DNA from: Hongsoonwoonella zoysiae
Lineage (GTDB): Bacteria > Pseudomonadota > Alphaproteobacteria > Rhizobiales > Stappiaceae
Direction of reading: 5' to 3'
Length of the DNA stretch: 64,000 nucleotides
NCBI RefSeq assembly: GCF_013266695.1
Contig: NZ_JABRXF010000001.1
Location: forward strand, 1-64,000
Part shown: one piece after another, positions 26,740 to 36,068 of the stretch
Position numbering within the stretch: position 1 is the first letter of the stretch
Layout: every line of letters begins with the position of its first letter
Notes under the pieces: generated by a model
What the model saw: only the letters and a program-made list of their open reading frames with translations
Database searches by the model: none
Told to the model about the DNA's origin: nothing
Made by a program: the position numbers and the translations under genes

Positions 26740-27756
26740 TTATTCGCCTTCACGAATGCGCTTTCTGAAAATTGAAGGTGTTTTCCCGGTCCAACGACGC
26801 ATGTCTCGTGTAAGTGAGCTTTGGCGTTCGTAACCGAGCTCGGTCGCAATTGACAGGAAGGACACGTCGCTTCCCGCAGGTTGTCTCTCCGCACGCTCTT
26901 TCCGAACTTCGTCGAGCACAGCACCAAAGAAAGTGCCCTCCTCGCTAAACCGTCGCTGCAGCGTTCGCGTGCTCGTACCGGCGGCGATCGCAAGATCACG
27001 CAGTGCCGGAAGACCGTCTTCCACCATGGAGGCAAGCATTATGCGAGCTGAGCTTGCAAATGTTCCGTCTCCTCTCAGCGGTAACAACGACGACGTTCTC
27101 GAAGTCGCCATGCGATCGCGCGCGATCGATGAAACCGAACGCTCGGCGATGCCCCGAGGTACGCGGAGTACGACCGCATGGCTACGAACGGGGACCACCC
27201 CTACCCCGAACAATTCTCGAAGATGGTCTACACCGGCAATCGGATGAGGAAGAACCTCGATATGCTGAATTCGCGGTACAGTGGCCCCTGTCATAGCGCA
27301 AAGTCGGTCACACATCGCGATTGCATAGAGCAGCATCAGATGCGCGGCTTCCGTGTCGAAGCGACACCCATAATTGTGCCGAACAACCAGAGTATCCTGG
27401 TCATCCGAAACGAAAAGATTTTCGTGCGAACAGAACAGTGGAAGCGCCGCCGATATCCTTTGCAGAGCTTCCATTGGGCAACGGCTGCCGAGCGCAACCC
27501 GCCCAACAAGCGTCAAATCGAGAATGCTTGCGTCGGACACGATACGACATGGGATATCAGGTCCCTCCGTTTGCGAAATCAATCGTAGAAGGTTGCCAAC
27601 GCGCAGAAGTGGAGTCGGGCGAAGCGGGTCGCTATGAACCGCGGTGACGAGCCCGGAGTCGCGCAAGAATGGCCTTGCATCATGCCCGTTGGAATCCAGC
27701 CACCGCAGGACGGGCAAAAGCGACATCGCCCGGACCATGGGAATGGCGTGCGCCAT
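26740..27756 (-). CDS. AraC-family transcriptional regulator
   Basis: 338 residues. The N-terminal two thirds match the arabinose-binding-like domain of OruR/ArgR-type regulators (MSLLPVLRWLDSNGHDARPF start region); the C-terminal double helix-turn-helix contains LAIAAGTSTRTLQRRFSEEG and IATELGYERQSSLTRDMRRW, then TGKTPSIFRKR. It is divergent from the DUF1254 gene (146-base gap) and follows the secreted-protein run across a 485-base gap, so it is a likely regulator of one or both. The effector is unknown. Confidence 0.82.
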   Translation of the reverse strand: MAHAIPMVRAMSLLPVLRWLDSNGHDARPFLRDSGLVTAVHSDPLRPTPLLRVGNLLRLISQTEGPDIPCRIVSDASILDLTLVGRVALGSRCPMEALQRISAALPLFCSHENLFVSDDQDTLVVRHNYGCRFDTEAAHLMLLYAIAMCDRLCAMTGATVPRIQHIEVLPHPIAGVDHLRELFGVGVVPVRSHAVVLRVPRGIAERSVSSIARDRMATSRTSSLLPLRGDGTFASSARIMLASMVEDGLPALRDLAIAAGTSTRTLQRRFSEEGTFFGAVLDEVRKERAERQPAGSDVSFLSIATELGYERQSSLTRDMRRWTGKTPSIFRKRIREGE

Positions 27757-27902
27757 GCGCGCTCCTTACTCTAACTTAAAGTAAGTAATATTTCTGACAC
27801 GACGAATTTGGCGTGTGAAGCGAAAACAATTTCGAAATAGCCCGAAAAATCCTGACGAAGCAACATGAATATTTTCGGAATCTGGACGCGGAACCGGAGA
27901 TA

Positions 27903-30585
27903 ATGAAAAGCAGGTCGAAATTATGCTCGCAATTGCGAGTTGGTCTTCTCGCTTTGCTTGCCTTGAGCGTTGCGCCGTCTCTGGTGAACGCACAAGACAA
28001 ATCACAGGTCGACGCAGCGCGCTTTAAGGAAATCGCCGAGAAAGCTTATATCTACGCGTTTCCTCTGCTCGTCGCCTATCAAGTTCTATACAACTATAAA
28101 GTAGACAAAAATTCTGGCGCTTACATCGCACCTTTCAACGAACTGCACAACGAAGCGCGCGTCTATTCGCCTAAGGACACGGCCGTTAGCACCCCGAACA
28201 GCGACACGCCGTATTCCTTCCTTCAACTCGACCTGCGCGCGGAGCCAATGGTGATTTGCCTGCCGGATATTGATCCGAAACGTTATTACGACGTCCAGCT
28301 CACCGATATGTATACCTTCAACTTCGGCTATATGGATAGCCGCAGCACAGGCAACGGCGCAGGTTGCTACATGGTCGCAGGACCCGCCTCGTCGGGCGAC
28401 GTGCCCAACGATATCGCCGAGATGTTTCAAGCGGAAACTGCGTTCACCTTCGCCATCTTCCGTACCCAGCTATTCGATCCTTCAGACCTTGCGAATGTTA
28501 AGAAGGTGCAAGCCGGTTATTCGGTCGTGTCGCTGTCAAGCCACCTCGGACGTCCTGCACCTGAGCCTGCTCCGAGGGTTGACTGGCCAGCGGTCGGAAA
28601 TGAGATGTTTGGTGCGGAATTTCCGCGCTATCTCAATTTCCTATTGCAGTTTATGCCCGACGCCGCAATCCCGGCGTCGGAGAAGGCTTTGCGTGCGGAG
28701 TTTGCCAAAATCGGCATCGGCGCGGGCAAGGCCTTCGATCCGACGAAGCTTTCACCCGAAAAGCAGGACGCGCTGAGCTCGGCGATAAAGGAGGGCAACG
28801 CGAAGATTTCCGCCGCCGCTGAGAGCGTCGGCACCATGATCGACGGCTGGCAGATCGGTGCGGCGGCGGGGAGCCGGGCCTTCTTCGACGGCAACTGGTC
28901 ACTGAGGGCGGCGGGCGCAAAGCTCCTGATCGACAATCCGGTCAACCGGTATCTGATCAATTCGCCCATGCTGCCGGAGCTGAAAAAGAACCCTGATGGT
29001 TCAATGACGATCTACATCCAACACGACTTGCCCGGAAAGGACCGGGGAGACGAACTGGCTGCCGGCGCCCGACGGACCGATGTTCGTGGTCATGCGTCTT
29101 TACTGGCCGAAGACGGAGGCACCTTCGGTCCTGCCGCTCGGGAGCGGCACCTGGGCGCCGCCGGGCATCGTTCCCGTGACCAATGCGCGCGCCCTCGACG
29201 CCAGACGCTTTGGCGATAAATCGCTGGAAACGGTCATTCGCACCGACCATCGCTATGGCGGCGACGTCTTCTTCGAGGGACCGCGCGGCTGGCCCTACTG
29301 GAAACTGCTTGAGTATCCGAAGCCGATCCAGAACCCAAATCTCTGGCCCGACTCGCAGTCCACCTATTTCCTGTCCCGCTTCGCTCTGCCGGCCGGCGAC
29401 ACCCTGACGCTCAGAGGCGCGTTCCCGCGGGCGCGCTATTTCAAGTTCGCGCTCTACAAGGCCGAGCAGGGCACCTTCGTGTCGACGGGCGAGGATATCG
29501 CCGGATGGGACATTTCTCCCGATCCGGGCTCGACTAATCCGTTCGTCGTCGGCAACTACAGGCTCGGCGATCCGCGCGACGACACGGTCACCATCGTTGC
29601 CGAGGACGCCCCGGCGAAGAAGGAGGATCGCGAAGCGAACACACTCTACGCCGGTAGCGGCGGTGGAGATTTGCAGTTTGTTACGCGCATTTATCTCTCC
29701 GACGCTGGCAGCGACGGCGCAGGCTGGGCCCCTTGGGCATCGGCGGTGCGGCGACGCGGCCTGCCCGATATCGAACTGACACTCGCGGACGGCAGTCAAC
29801 TGACCGGCGACGAAGCCATCGCAGCAATCGGTAAGCCCATAGCCGGAAATACAGCGCAACCCTTCACCGCCGCCCAGTGGGACGCGTTAATCAACGCCAA
29901 GGACAACGATCCCACCCTAGATCCGGCCACCGCTCCAGCTCGCAAGGACCCGAAATGGGAGAAATACTGGAACATCCAGTATTCAATTCTTGGCTCGTTT
30001 AAAACCGCCGAAAAGCGGGCCAGAATCCCCTATGCCGGACCAATCGACGGCGGAGGCGACCCGGACACGAACTATCTGTTCATACAGCTGTCACGGAAAT
30101 TCGGGCCAGTCTTTGTCACCCGCGGGAAGCTGCCGACGTTCCCCGACACATATGCGGGCGCTGCCGGCCGCGGGCTCGAGATAATGCCGAAAGCACAGAT
30201 GCAGTATTTCTCGATTGTCAGCTGCGAAGCCGCGCCATCCGGTCAGATTGTCGACGGGCTTGCCGACATGCAGATCCCGATCGACGAGAACGGCAACTAC
30301 ATCATTGTTTACAGCCGCGCCGAGGATCGCCCGAAAAACGCGACCGCCGAGAACGGCGTCGCCTGGATCGAATGGAGCCAGAGGGGTGAGGGTCTCGACA
30401 CCCCTGCGAACAGGACAGACTTCGGCATGCTGATGATCCGCATCATGGCACCAAGTTCAGATTGGGCAGAGAGCCCGGCGAACATCACGAAGCCCGGGGA
30501 AGAGGAAGCGGTCATGGGCGCCTACTACCCGCGCGGCAAATATTCGACGAAGGAAGCTTTCGAAGCGCTTGGCAGCAAACCTTGA
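27903..30585 (+). pseudogene. secreted DUF1254 protein running into a second exported domain, one frameshift
   Basis: Frame 1 (from 27903) has a Sec signal (LLALLALSVAPSLVNAQ) and a DUF1254-type body (EKAYIYAFPLLVAYQ, SPKDTAVSTPNSDTPYS, IDPKRYYDVQLTDMYTFNFG). After IYIQHDLPGKD near 29040 the family ending changes frame: NWLPAPDGPMFVVMRLYWPK continues in the frame of 29080-30585. That frame reads on without a stop into about 460 further residues with TYFLSRFALPAG, ARYFKFALYKAEQGTFVS and NYIIVYSRAEDRPKN. So a two-domain protein of about 890 residues is interrupted by one indel near 29050, unless it is a sequencing error. Function is unknown; it is exported and next to the DUF3604 genes. Confidence 0.65.
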
Positions 30586-30646
30586 TTCTAAGCAAGAATT
30601 CGGGGCGCCGCCCCGCCAGGAGCGCACGAAGAAGGAAAGTCCGAAA

Positions 30647-32235
30647 ATGGGAAGCCAAATGACACGGCGGATCGCGGCACTGTCCATCACACTCAGCGTG
30701 GCCATTGCACTCCCCCCGACGGCGAATGCCGCGGAATCCAATCTCGAGGCGGCGAACGGTCCGATCTCTGGCAACGTGACCCTTTACGCAGAGGAATTCG
30801 CCTGCCAGCAAGATATCTCAACGCCCGGCTACTATTCCTCGCTCAACGGCGCGGAAATCGCCGATGCGCAGCGCAGCGGTATTTTCCCGTGCGCCACTTT
30901 CACCGGCAGCCATGACGGGCCGAATGGGGTCTTCGCTTTCCGCGGCGTCGACGACTATCCGGGCATCTCCTATATCAACAACCGCAAGCCGGGTGAACTC
31001 TACATCGTTGGTGGCGAGTTCCCTACGCCCGACGATCCGAGGCAGGTCGGCCCCTACATTGCCAAGGCCGACGCCTCCACGGGCAAGCAGATGTGGCGGA
31101 CATACCTCGAGAACGCAAACATCTCGGGGCGCTGGATCGGCAATGCCAACCTCAACATCCTGCCCAACGGCAACATTGCGTTTGCCTGGTCGCACTTCAT
31201 TGTGTTGATCCACGGCGATACTGGCTTAATCCTGAAAACCAACACCCTGCCGCATGGAGAAGCGCCGATCGAAGACGTGAACTTCAAACATCTGACTATC
31301 GCACCCGACGGCACACTGATTTTGAAGGATCAGACACGCCCCGTCGGCTGCACGCTGCAAGGCACGATGGCGATAATTACCTGTGCGAAAGAGGGAATGA
31401 AGTCGCCAAATTCAGTTCTCGTTGCTGTCGATCCCGATACCCTTGAGGTGCTCGATCAATTGAACCTACCAGAACCTGCTCCCTCGCCGCATATTGTCGT
31501 ACCCTATCGCGACAAGATCGCGATCTACATGGGCATGGAGAATACAGCTGGGCGTTTCTTCTGGGATCTGGCCGCGAAGAAGCTGTCGGCCGACGAGACC
31601 TGGCAGATCAAACCGCTCGCCGAAGGTCAGCGCGCGATGACAGCGCCAACCGTGGTCGGCGACTGGATCGCGATCCAGACGAACGGCCTGTTCAGCGACA
31701 AAAAAGCCTCAAGCGTGATCGTCATCCATCAGGACGATGCCAGCAAGGTCGAAACCATTTTTCCTTTCGGCGAACTTGAAGCGCACCAATGGAGCTTTGC
31801 CCCTCCGAAAATCGGAGCCGATCTGAAAACAGCATGATCTACTCGGCAGATATGGGCATGAAGAAGGTCGCTGGCATAAAGATCCACCAGGTGACCGGTA
31901 AGCTCGAGACCGCCTTCATCATCAATGACATCACCAACACCTTCCAACCCGTCTTGGGTCCAGCGAGCAAGCGTGTTCTGGTGCTAACCAACATCAAGCT
32001 GCCGATTGAGGCTGAGCCCATTCCTGTAGTCGTGCAGAAGTCGGACTACACAGAACAACTAACCTGGCGCGATGCTGCAACTGGAAAAATTCTGGCGGCA
32101 TCGGATTTCTTCGAGCCGCTGACACCGAATTCGCTGACCACGCCAGGGTTCGGAGGGCGCGTCTATTTCCCGACCGCGATGGGGAAGGGATTTTACGTCT
32201 TGCAGGCGATGCCAGAACCGCAGGAAAAACAATAA
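30647..32235 (+). pseudogene. secreted beta-propeller-like protein, one frameshift
   Basis: The ATG at 30647 has GAAGGAAAG before it and gives a Sec signal (ALSITLSVAIALPPTANAAE). The body has repeated beta-strand blocks with PQQ-like wording (YIAKADASTGKQMWRTYLEN, VLVAVDPDTLEVLDQLNLPE, PTVVGDWIAIQTNGLF). At about 31822-31830 the frame ends (IGADLKTA, stop), while the next frame gives NSMIYSADMGMKKVAGIKI and runs to 32235 ending AMPEPQEKQ. One missing base in the ATCTGAAAACAG stretch explains it. The intact protein would have about 529 residues. It lies 61 bases after the DUF1254 frame and is probably cotranscribed. Confidence 0.65.
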
Positions 32236-32430
32236 AGAGCTAGTGCCGGAAGGCTACAAGAGGCGCTCTTTCGGGAAAAAGGTGGACGATTTTACTCGCA
32301 GGCGGAGCATGATTGATTCCATCCGCTGCGGCTGCGCCATTCGCAATCGCAAAACTCGCCAGCGTTCCGGACGTCAAGTTCGTGCTAGTGTTCGCGTAAC
32401 AGTCTGGCGGATTTGAAGAGGATACCCTTC

Positions 32431-33348
32431 ATGGAAATCCGAAATCTGTCCTCTTATCTTTCCCTGAGGTTATTGGCACGCTTTGTTGTGGTTTTCTCTC
32501 TGGTGTTGATGCCTGGTTGTGCGGGCATCCTGCCAATGGACATGCAGCGCTCGCTGACGCAAGTCGCGCCAAAAAAAATCGACTTCCGCGAACTTGAATA
32601 TTTCGCGCTGCGTTCGCGGGCATCCTATACCTCGCCGGAGAATATCAAACGCAAGTTTCCGGATACCACGCTCGTCAAGACCATCAGCGACATCGATGTT
32701 CTGTACTTCCTGGAAACCGATCCACGAAACAGGACCCAGACCATCACAATCCGGGGAACAGCCAATAAACCCAATATCTGGGAGGACGCCGAGATTCTTC
32801 TGGTGAAAGACAGCTTTCTAGGGTTCTGGCTGCATCGAGGCTTCCAGAATGACTCGCTGAAGGTTTTCAACGATGTCAAACCACACCTCAATAATGACTA
32901 CGAAATCCGAGTGACAGGCCACTCCCTGGGCGGAGCGATCGCTCTCATACTAACAAATTACCTCTACAAGGACGGTTACATGGTCGAACGTCTGGTCACG
33001 TTCGGTCAGCCGAAGGTGACTAAGGACAAAAGCGACAGTCTGTACTGGCGAGCAAATCCGAGCCTTCGCAAGATCACCCGCGTTGTCCGACCAAATGACC
33101 CTATTCCGATGATCCCACCAGCAGGGTTAGCGATACGATATGGCCACGTCGGTCCCGAACTGATCCTGGAGAAGGGCCAAGACTATGTTTTCCTGGATGC
33201 GCATGATGCGGATCGCCTTTCGGTCGGCGAGTTTTGGCGCAACTTGGGACGAGTGCATCTCAAGGACCACAGCATGGAACTCTATTTGAAGAACATTCAG
33301 GGAAAGGTCCGAAAGGGCGCCCATCAGGTGCCCTACAAGGGATCTTGA
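32431..33348 (+). CDS. class 3 lipase-like lipoprotein
   Basis: 305 residues from the ATG at 32431, which has GAAGAGGA upstream. The signal ends LMPGC with Cys30 as the lipid-attachment site, so it should be membrane-anchored and face the periplasm. GHSLGGA gives the nucleophile elbow (Ser165); RPNDPIPMIPP and YGHVGPELIL hold candidate Asp and His of the triad. It follows the propeller gene after 195 bases that contain nothing recognisable. The last residues (HQVPYKGS) run right up to an IS110-type end, so the original C-terminus may have been altered. Confidence 0.78.
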   Translation: MEIRNLSSYLSLRLLARFVVVFSLVLMPGCAGILPMDMQRSLTQVAPKKIDFRELEYFALRSRASYTSPENIKRKFPDTTLVKTISDIDVLYFLETDPRNRTQTITIRGTANKPNIWEDAEILLVKDSFLGFWLHRGFQNDSLKVFNDVKPHLNNDYEIRVTGHSLGGAIALILTNYLYKDGYMVERLVTFGQPKVTKDKSDSLYWRANPSLRKITRVVRPNDPIPMIPPAGLAIRYGHVGPELILEKGQDYVFLDAHDADRLSVGEFWRNLGRVHLKDHSMELYLKNIQGKVRKGAHQVPYKGS

Positions 33349-33433
33349 TGGGGTGGACGTCCCCCCTGCACCGGCATCGACGTGCCTTAAGGTGGTCGTT
33401 GATGATCGGAACCACCGAGGAAGGAGCGTCCGC

Positions 33434-33977
33434 ATGAAGGTTACAACGATTGGGCTCGATCTGGCCAAGAGCGTTTTCAAGTTCATGGCATCGCCGATGA
33501 CGGGACCGTGGTCGTGGCGAAGAGGCAGCTGAGGAAGCAGGTGACCGGCTTCTCCTCCAGGCTTCCGAGTTGCCAGATCGGCATGGAAGCCTGCGCGACG
33601 GCGCATCATTGGGCGCGAGCCCTGGCGGCACTCGGGCATGAGGTGAAGCTGATGCCACCAGCCTACGTCAAGCCTAACGTGAAGCGGGGCAAGAACGATG
33701 CTGCGGATGCCGAAGCGATCCGCGAAGCCGTTCAGCGGCCGACCATGCGCTTTGTTCCGGTCAAGACACCGGAGCAACAAAGCATCCTCATGGTTCACCG
33801 GACCCGGGCCCTCGTAGTGCGTTAGCGCACGATGGTGGCGAACGCCCTGCGGGCGCATCTGGCGAAGTTCGGCTTAGTCTGCAATCCGAGTGTGGTGAAC
33901 TTCCTAAAGCTCACGCGTGCCGTCTTCGACGAGCATCATCCACAGTATTTGCTTCTTGAGATGGCCCAAGCGGCTTC
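33434..33977 (+). pseudogene. IS110-family transposase remnant
   Basis: The N-terminus MKVTTIGLDLAKSVFK is that of IS110/IS1111 DEDD transposases. A one-base loss near 33482 shifts the frame; the next frame continues GTVVVAKRQLRKQV-like sequence, then QIGMEACATAHHWARALA, VKPNVKRGKNDAADAEAI and RFVPVKTPEQQS. A TAG near 33823 ends it, with further homology (VANALRAHLAKFG) after the stop, and the C-terminal half is missing. The 85 bases before the ATG are probably its left end, abutting the lipase stop. Confidence 0.85.
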
Positions 33978-33998
33978 TTGATTGGGGAATGCCTTGCT

Positions 33999-34154
33999 TC
34001 ACATCCTGAAAGCGCTGCGGATTTCGCGCCGCTGTTCTTTGGCTGTGTCTGGGTCGCCGCTGTACGACTGGAACATTTTGCCAGTGAGGCTACTTTCCAA
34101 GCTATCTCTAAATTGCTTCTGGTAGCCGACAGTTGAATTACGCGTGGACGCCAT
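33999..34154 (-). CDS. hypothetical short ORF beside tRNA-Arg
   Basis: 51 codons starting MASTRNSTVGYQKQFRDSL and ending EQRREIRSAFRM. The composition is protein-like (charged, helical), but there is no clear ribosome site and no family I recognise. It lies between the IS110 remnant and the tRNA gene and may be a leftover of an integrated element. Confidence 0.25.
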   Translation of the reverse strand: MASTRNSTVGYQKQFRDSLESSLTGKMFQSYSGDPDTAKEQRREIRSAFRM

Positions 34155-34165
34155 TTGGACGCCAT
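34145..34165. repeat. tandem 10-bp repeat near the tRNA 3' end
   Basis: TGGACGCCAT occurs twice, separated by one T, 45 bases from the CCA end of the tRNA-Arg gene. It may be part of an old integration junction; this is not shown. Confidence 0.4.
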
Positions 34166-34209
34166 CAAAAAACATAAAACTCCGATATCAGCTAAGTTAT
34201 TGAAAATTA

Positions 34210-34286
34210 TGGCGCACCGGGGAAGATTCGAACTCCCGACCCCCAGATTCGTAGTCTGGTGCTCTATCCAGCTGAGCTACCGGTGC
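34210..34286 (-). tRNA. tRNA-Arg (ACG)
   Basis: Cloverleaf on the minus strand. The acceptor stem is GCACCGG/CCGGTGC, the D arm includes AGCTCAGCTGGATAGAGC, the anticodon arm is CCAGA-CTACGAA-TCTGG with anticodon ACG, and the T arm has TTCGAAT. The CCA end is encoded (34210-34212). Its 3' end points toward the accessory segment at 16.9-34.2 kb, the usual orientation for islands that integrate at a tRNA 3' end. Confidence 0.95.
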
Positions 34287-34483
34287 TTATCTATCGGTAC
34301 AATTCAAGCTCACTGCGAAGCGACAAGCTTGATGTTGCTGCGTTTCGCGCTCGAAACGCTCCCGAACAGGGCGCTACCTCTACTCCGCTATTTCAGCGAA
34401 TGCAAGGCCGTCTTGTCGAATTTTTCTCCAATCGTCCAACCTGTTGAAAAGCTTCACGGGCGCTTCGCCACGAGTGCATGCGA

Positions 34484-36019
34484 TCACGAAGCCCGCTGCC
34501 GCTGCGCCCTCCTGCGCCAGTGCTTCAGGTCCACCGCACGGTCGGGCACGACGATCTCGAATGTGGTGCCGGGACCATTCGTTTCCACCAGTCGGATTGC
34601 ACCGCCGTGAGCGCGCACAAGCTCGGAGGCTATTGCCAGACCAAGGCCCGTCCCACCGCGTTTTGTCGAAGCCTGGAAAGGGCGGAACAGCGATGATTTC
34701 ACTCTTTCGGGAATGCCGGGCCCGGTATCGCTGACGGTAATCGAAACCACCCCACCCTCGCGCTCAGCCTCGATCGCTATGCGGCAGACGAGCGCCGGAT
34801 CGCTTTTGGCTTCCAGAGCCTGCATGGCGTTACGTGAAAGGTTCATCAAGACTCTGAACATCTGATCCGGATCGGCATCGATCTCGATCTCTTCGGCGAT
34901 CAAATTTTCAAAGTTTATGGTTTCATGCCCCGTCAGGCCCAGGACGTCGCCGACATCGTCGACAACGCGTCTCAAGCGCACCAGCCTGCGCTGGGGTGGC
35001 GCTTCGCGCGTACTGCCGTAGGCAAGCACCGACTGCGTGTAGCCGATTGCCCTGTCGAGCGCCGCGATGATTTTCGGCGCGATTCGCTTGGCGGTCGGAT
35101 CGGGGCTCGCCTCGAGCCTTTCGGAAAAAAGCTGCGCGGAGGCAAGCAGGTTTCTCAGGTCATGATTGATCTTGGAAACGGCAAGTCCAAGATCAGCAAG
35201 ATGCTGTTGCTGGTTGAGCGTATCCTTGAGCGCGCGCTGCATCGCCTCGAGGCGGGTTTCGGCATCGCCCAGTTCATCCTTTCGGCCGGACGGCACGATG
35301 ATGCGCGACGCATCGTCTGGCGCCTCGGCAAACCGGGCCATCGAACGCGTCAGGCGCTGCATCGGTCTGAGGAAAAGCCAGCGCAGCGAGAAATAGACGA
35401 GCGTCGCGGTGATCGCGGAAATGAAGAGCGACAGGCCCAGGATGCGCACGGAAAACGCAAGCATGTCGTCGCGAAGCAGCTTTTCGGGCAGAACCATGTC
35501 CACCCGCTCGCCGGAGCCCATCTGGCTGCGCCCGATAACGCGCATCAGACCGCTGCCGTCGCCGAGCAGAATTTCGAAGCTTTCCCCGATGGCGCGCGGC
35601 GGCGACATCACGCTCATATCCGCGGTGCTGTCGATCTCAAGCTGAGCATCGCTTCGCGCGATCAAGCGGCGGCGGTCGCCCTCATCGAGCGAGATGGCCA
35701 CCGCACCGGTCGCGCGCAGCAGTTCTTCCTGCAGCCGGGGGGCGAGCGTGTTCGTTTCGGTCAGAACCGACGCCGCAACGCCTGCCGTCGTCAGGCGTTC
35801 GTTAAGCCAGTTATTGCGGAAATTCGCGATGGACGGGACATAGATCATCACCTCGCTCAACATCACGAACAGGATCGTCAGAATAAGGAGCTTTCCCGAA
35901 AGCCCCGCCCAGTTCCGCCTCTTTTCCTCCGGCGTGGGCCGCATCGTATCTTCGGGCGTTTCCTGTACCGGTTGATCTCCGCTCTTCATAGACCTTGCAT
36001 TGGCCTCGCCATCGTTCAC
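34484..36019 (-). CDS. HAMP-domain sensor histidine kinase
   Basis: 511 residues from 36019; an ATG at 35989 (AAGG 6 bases before it) is an equally good start. Two hydrophobic helices (about residues 43-63 and 193-213) enclose a periplasmic sensor region; HAMP follows, then the H-box VSKINHDLRNLLASAQ, N-box LMNLSRNAMQAL, DTGPGIPE and GGTGLGLAIA of the ATPase domain. No response regulator is adjacent, so it is an orphan kinase. It is the last gene of a minus-strand group after the disulfide oxidoreductase. The 197 bases up to the tRNA gene hold nothing I recognise. Confidence 0.88.
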   Translation of the reverse strand: MNDGEANARSMKSGDQPVQETPEDTMRPTPEEKRRNWAGLSGKLLILTILFVMLSEVMIYVPSIANFRNNWLNERLTTAGVAASVLTETNTLAPRLQEELLRATGAVAISLDEGDRRRLIARSDAQLEIDSTADMSVMSPPRAIGESFEILLGDGSGLMRVIGRSQMGSGERVDMVLPEKLLRDDMLAFSVRILGLSLFISAITATLVYFSLRWLFLRPMQRLTRSMARFAEAPDDASRIIVPSGRKDELGDAETRLEAMQRALKDTLNQQQHLADLGLAVSKINHDLRNLLASAQLFSERLEASPDPTAKRIAPKIIAALDRAIGYTQSVLAYGSTREAPPQRRLVRLRRVVDDVGDVLGLTGHETINFENLIAEEIEIDADPDQMFRVLMNLSRNAMQALEAKSDPALVCRIAIEAEREGGVVSITVSDTGPGIPERVKSSLFRPFQASTKRGGTGLGLAIASELVRAHGGAIRLVETNGPGTTFEIVVPDRAVDLKHWRRRAQRQRAS

Positions 36020-36068
36020 GTTCTGCCGTCTCCAAGGTGTTCAAATACCCGCCGCGAGCTGGTCCAGT

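Noticed and set aside
34155-34610. A plus-strand open frame across the tRNA-Arg gene (MDAIKKHKT..., then HRGRFELPTPR).
   Set aside because: The middle is the antisense of the tRNA; this is a common false gene at tRNA loci.
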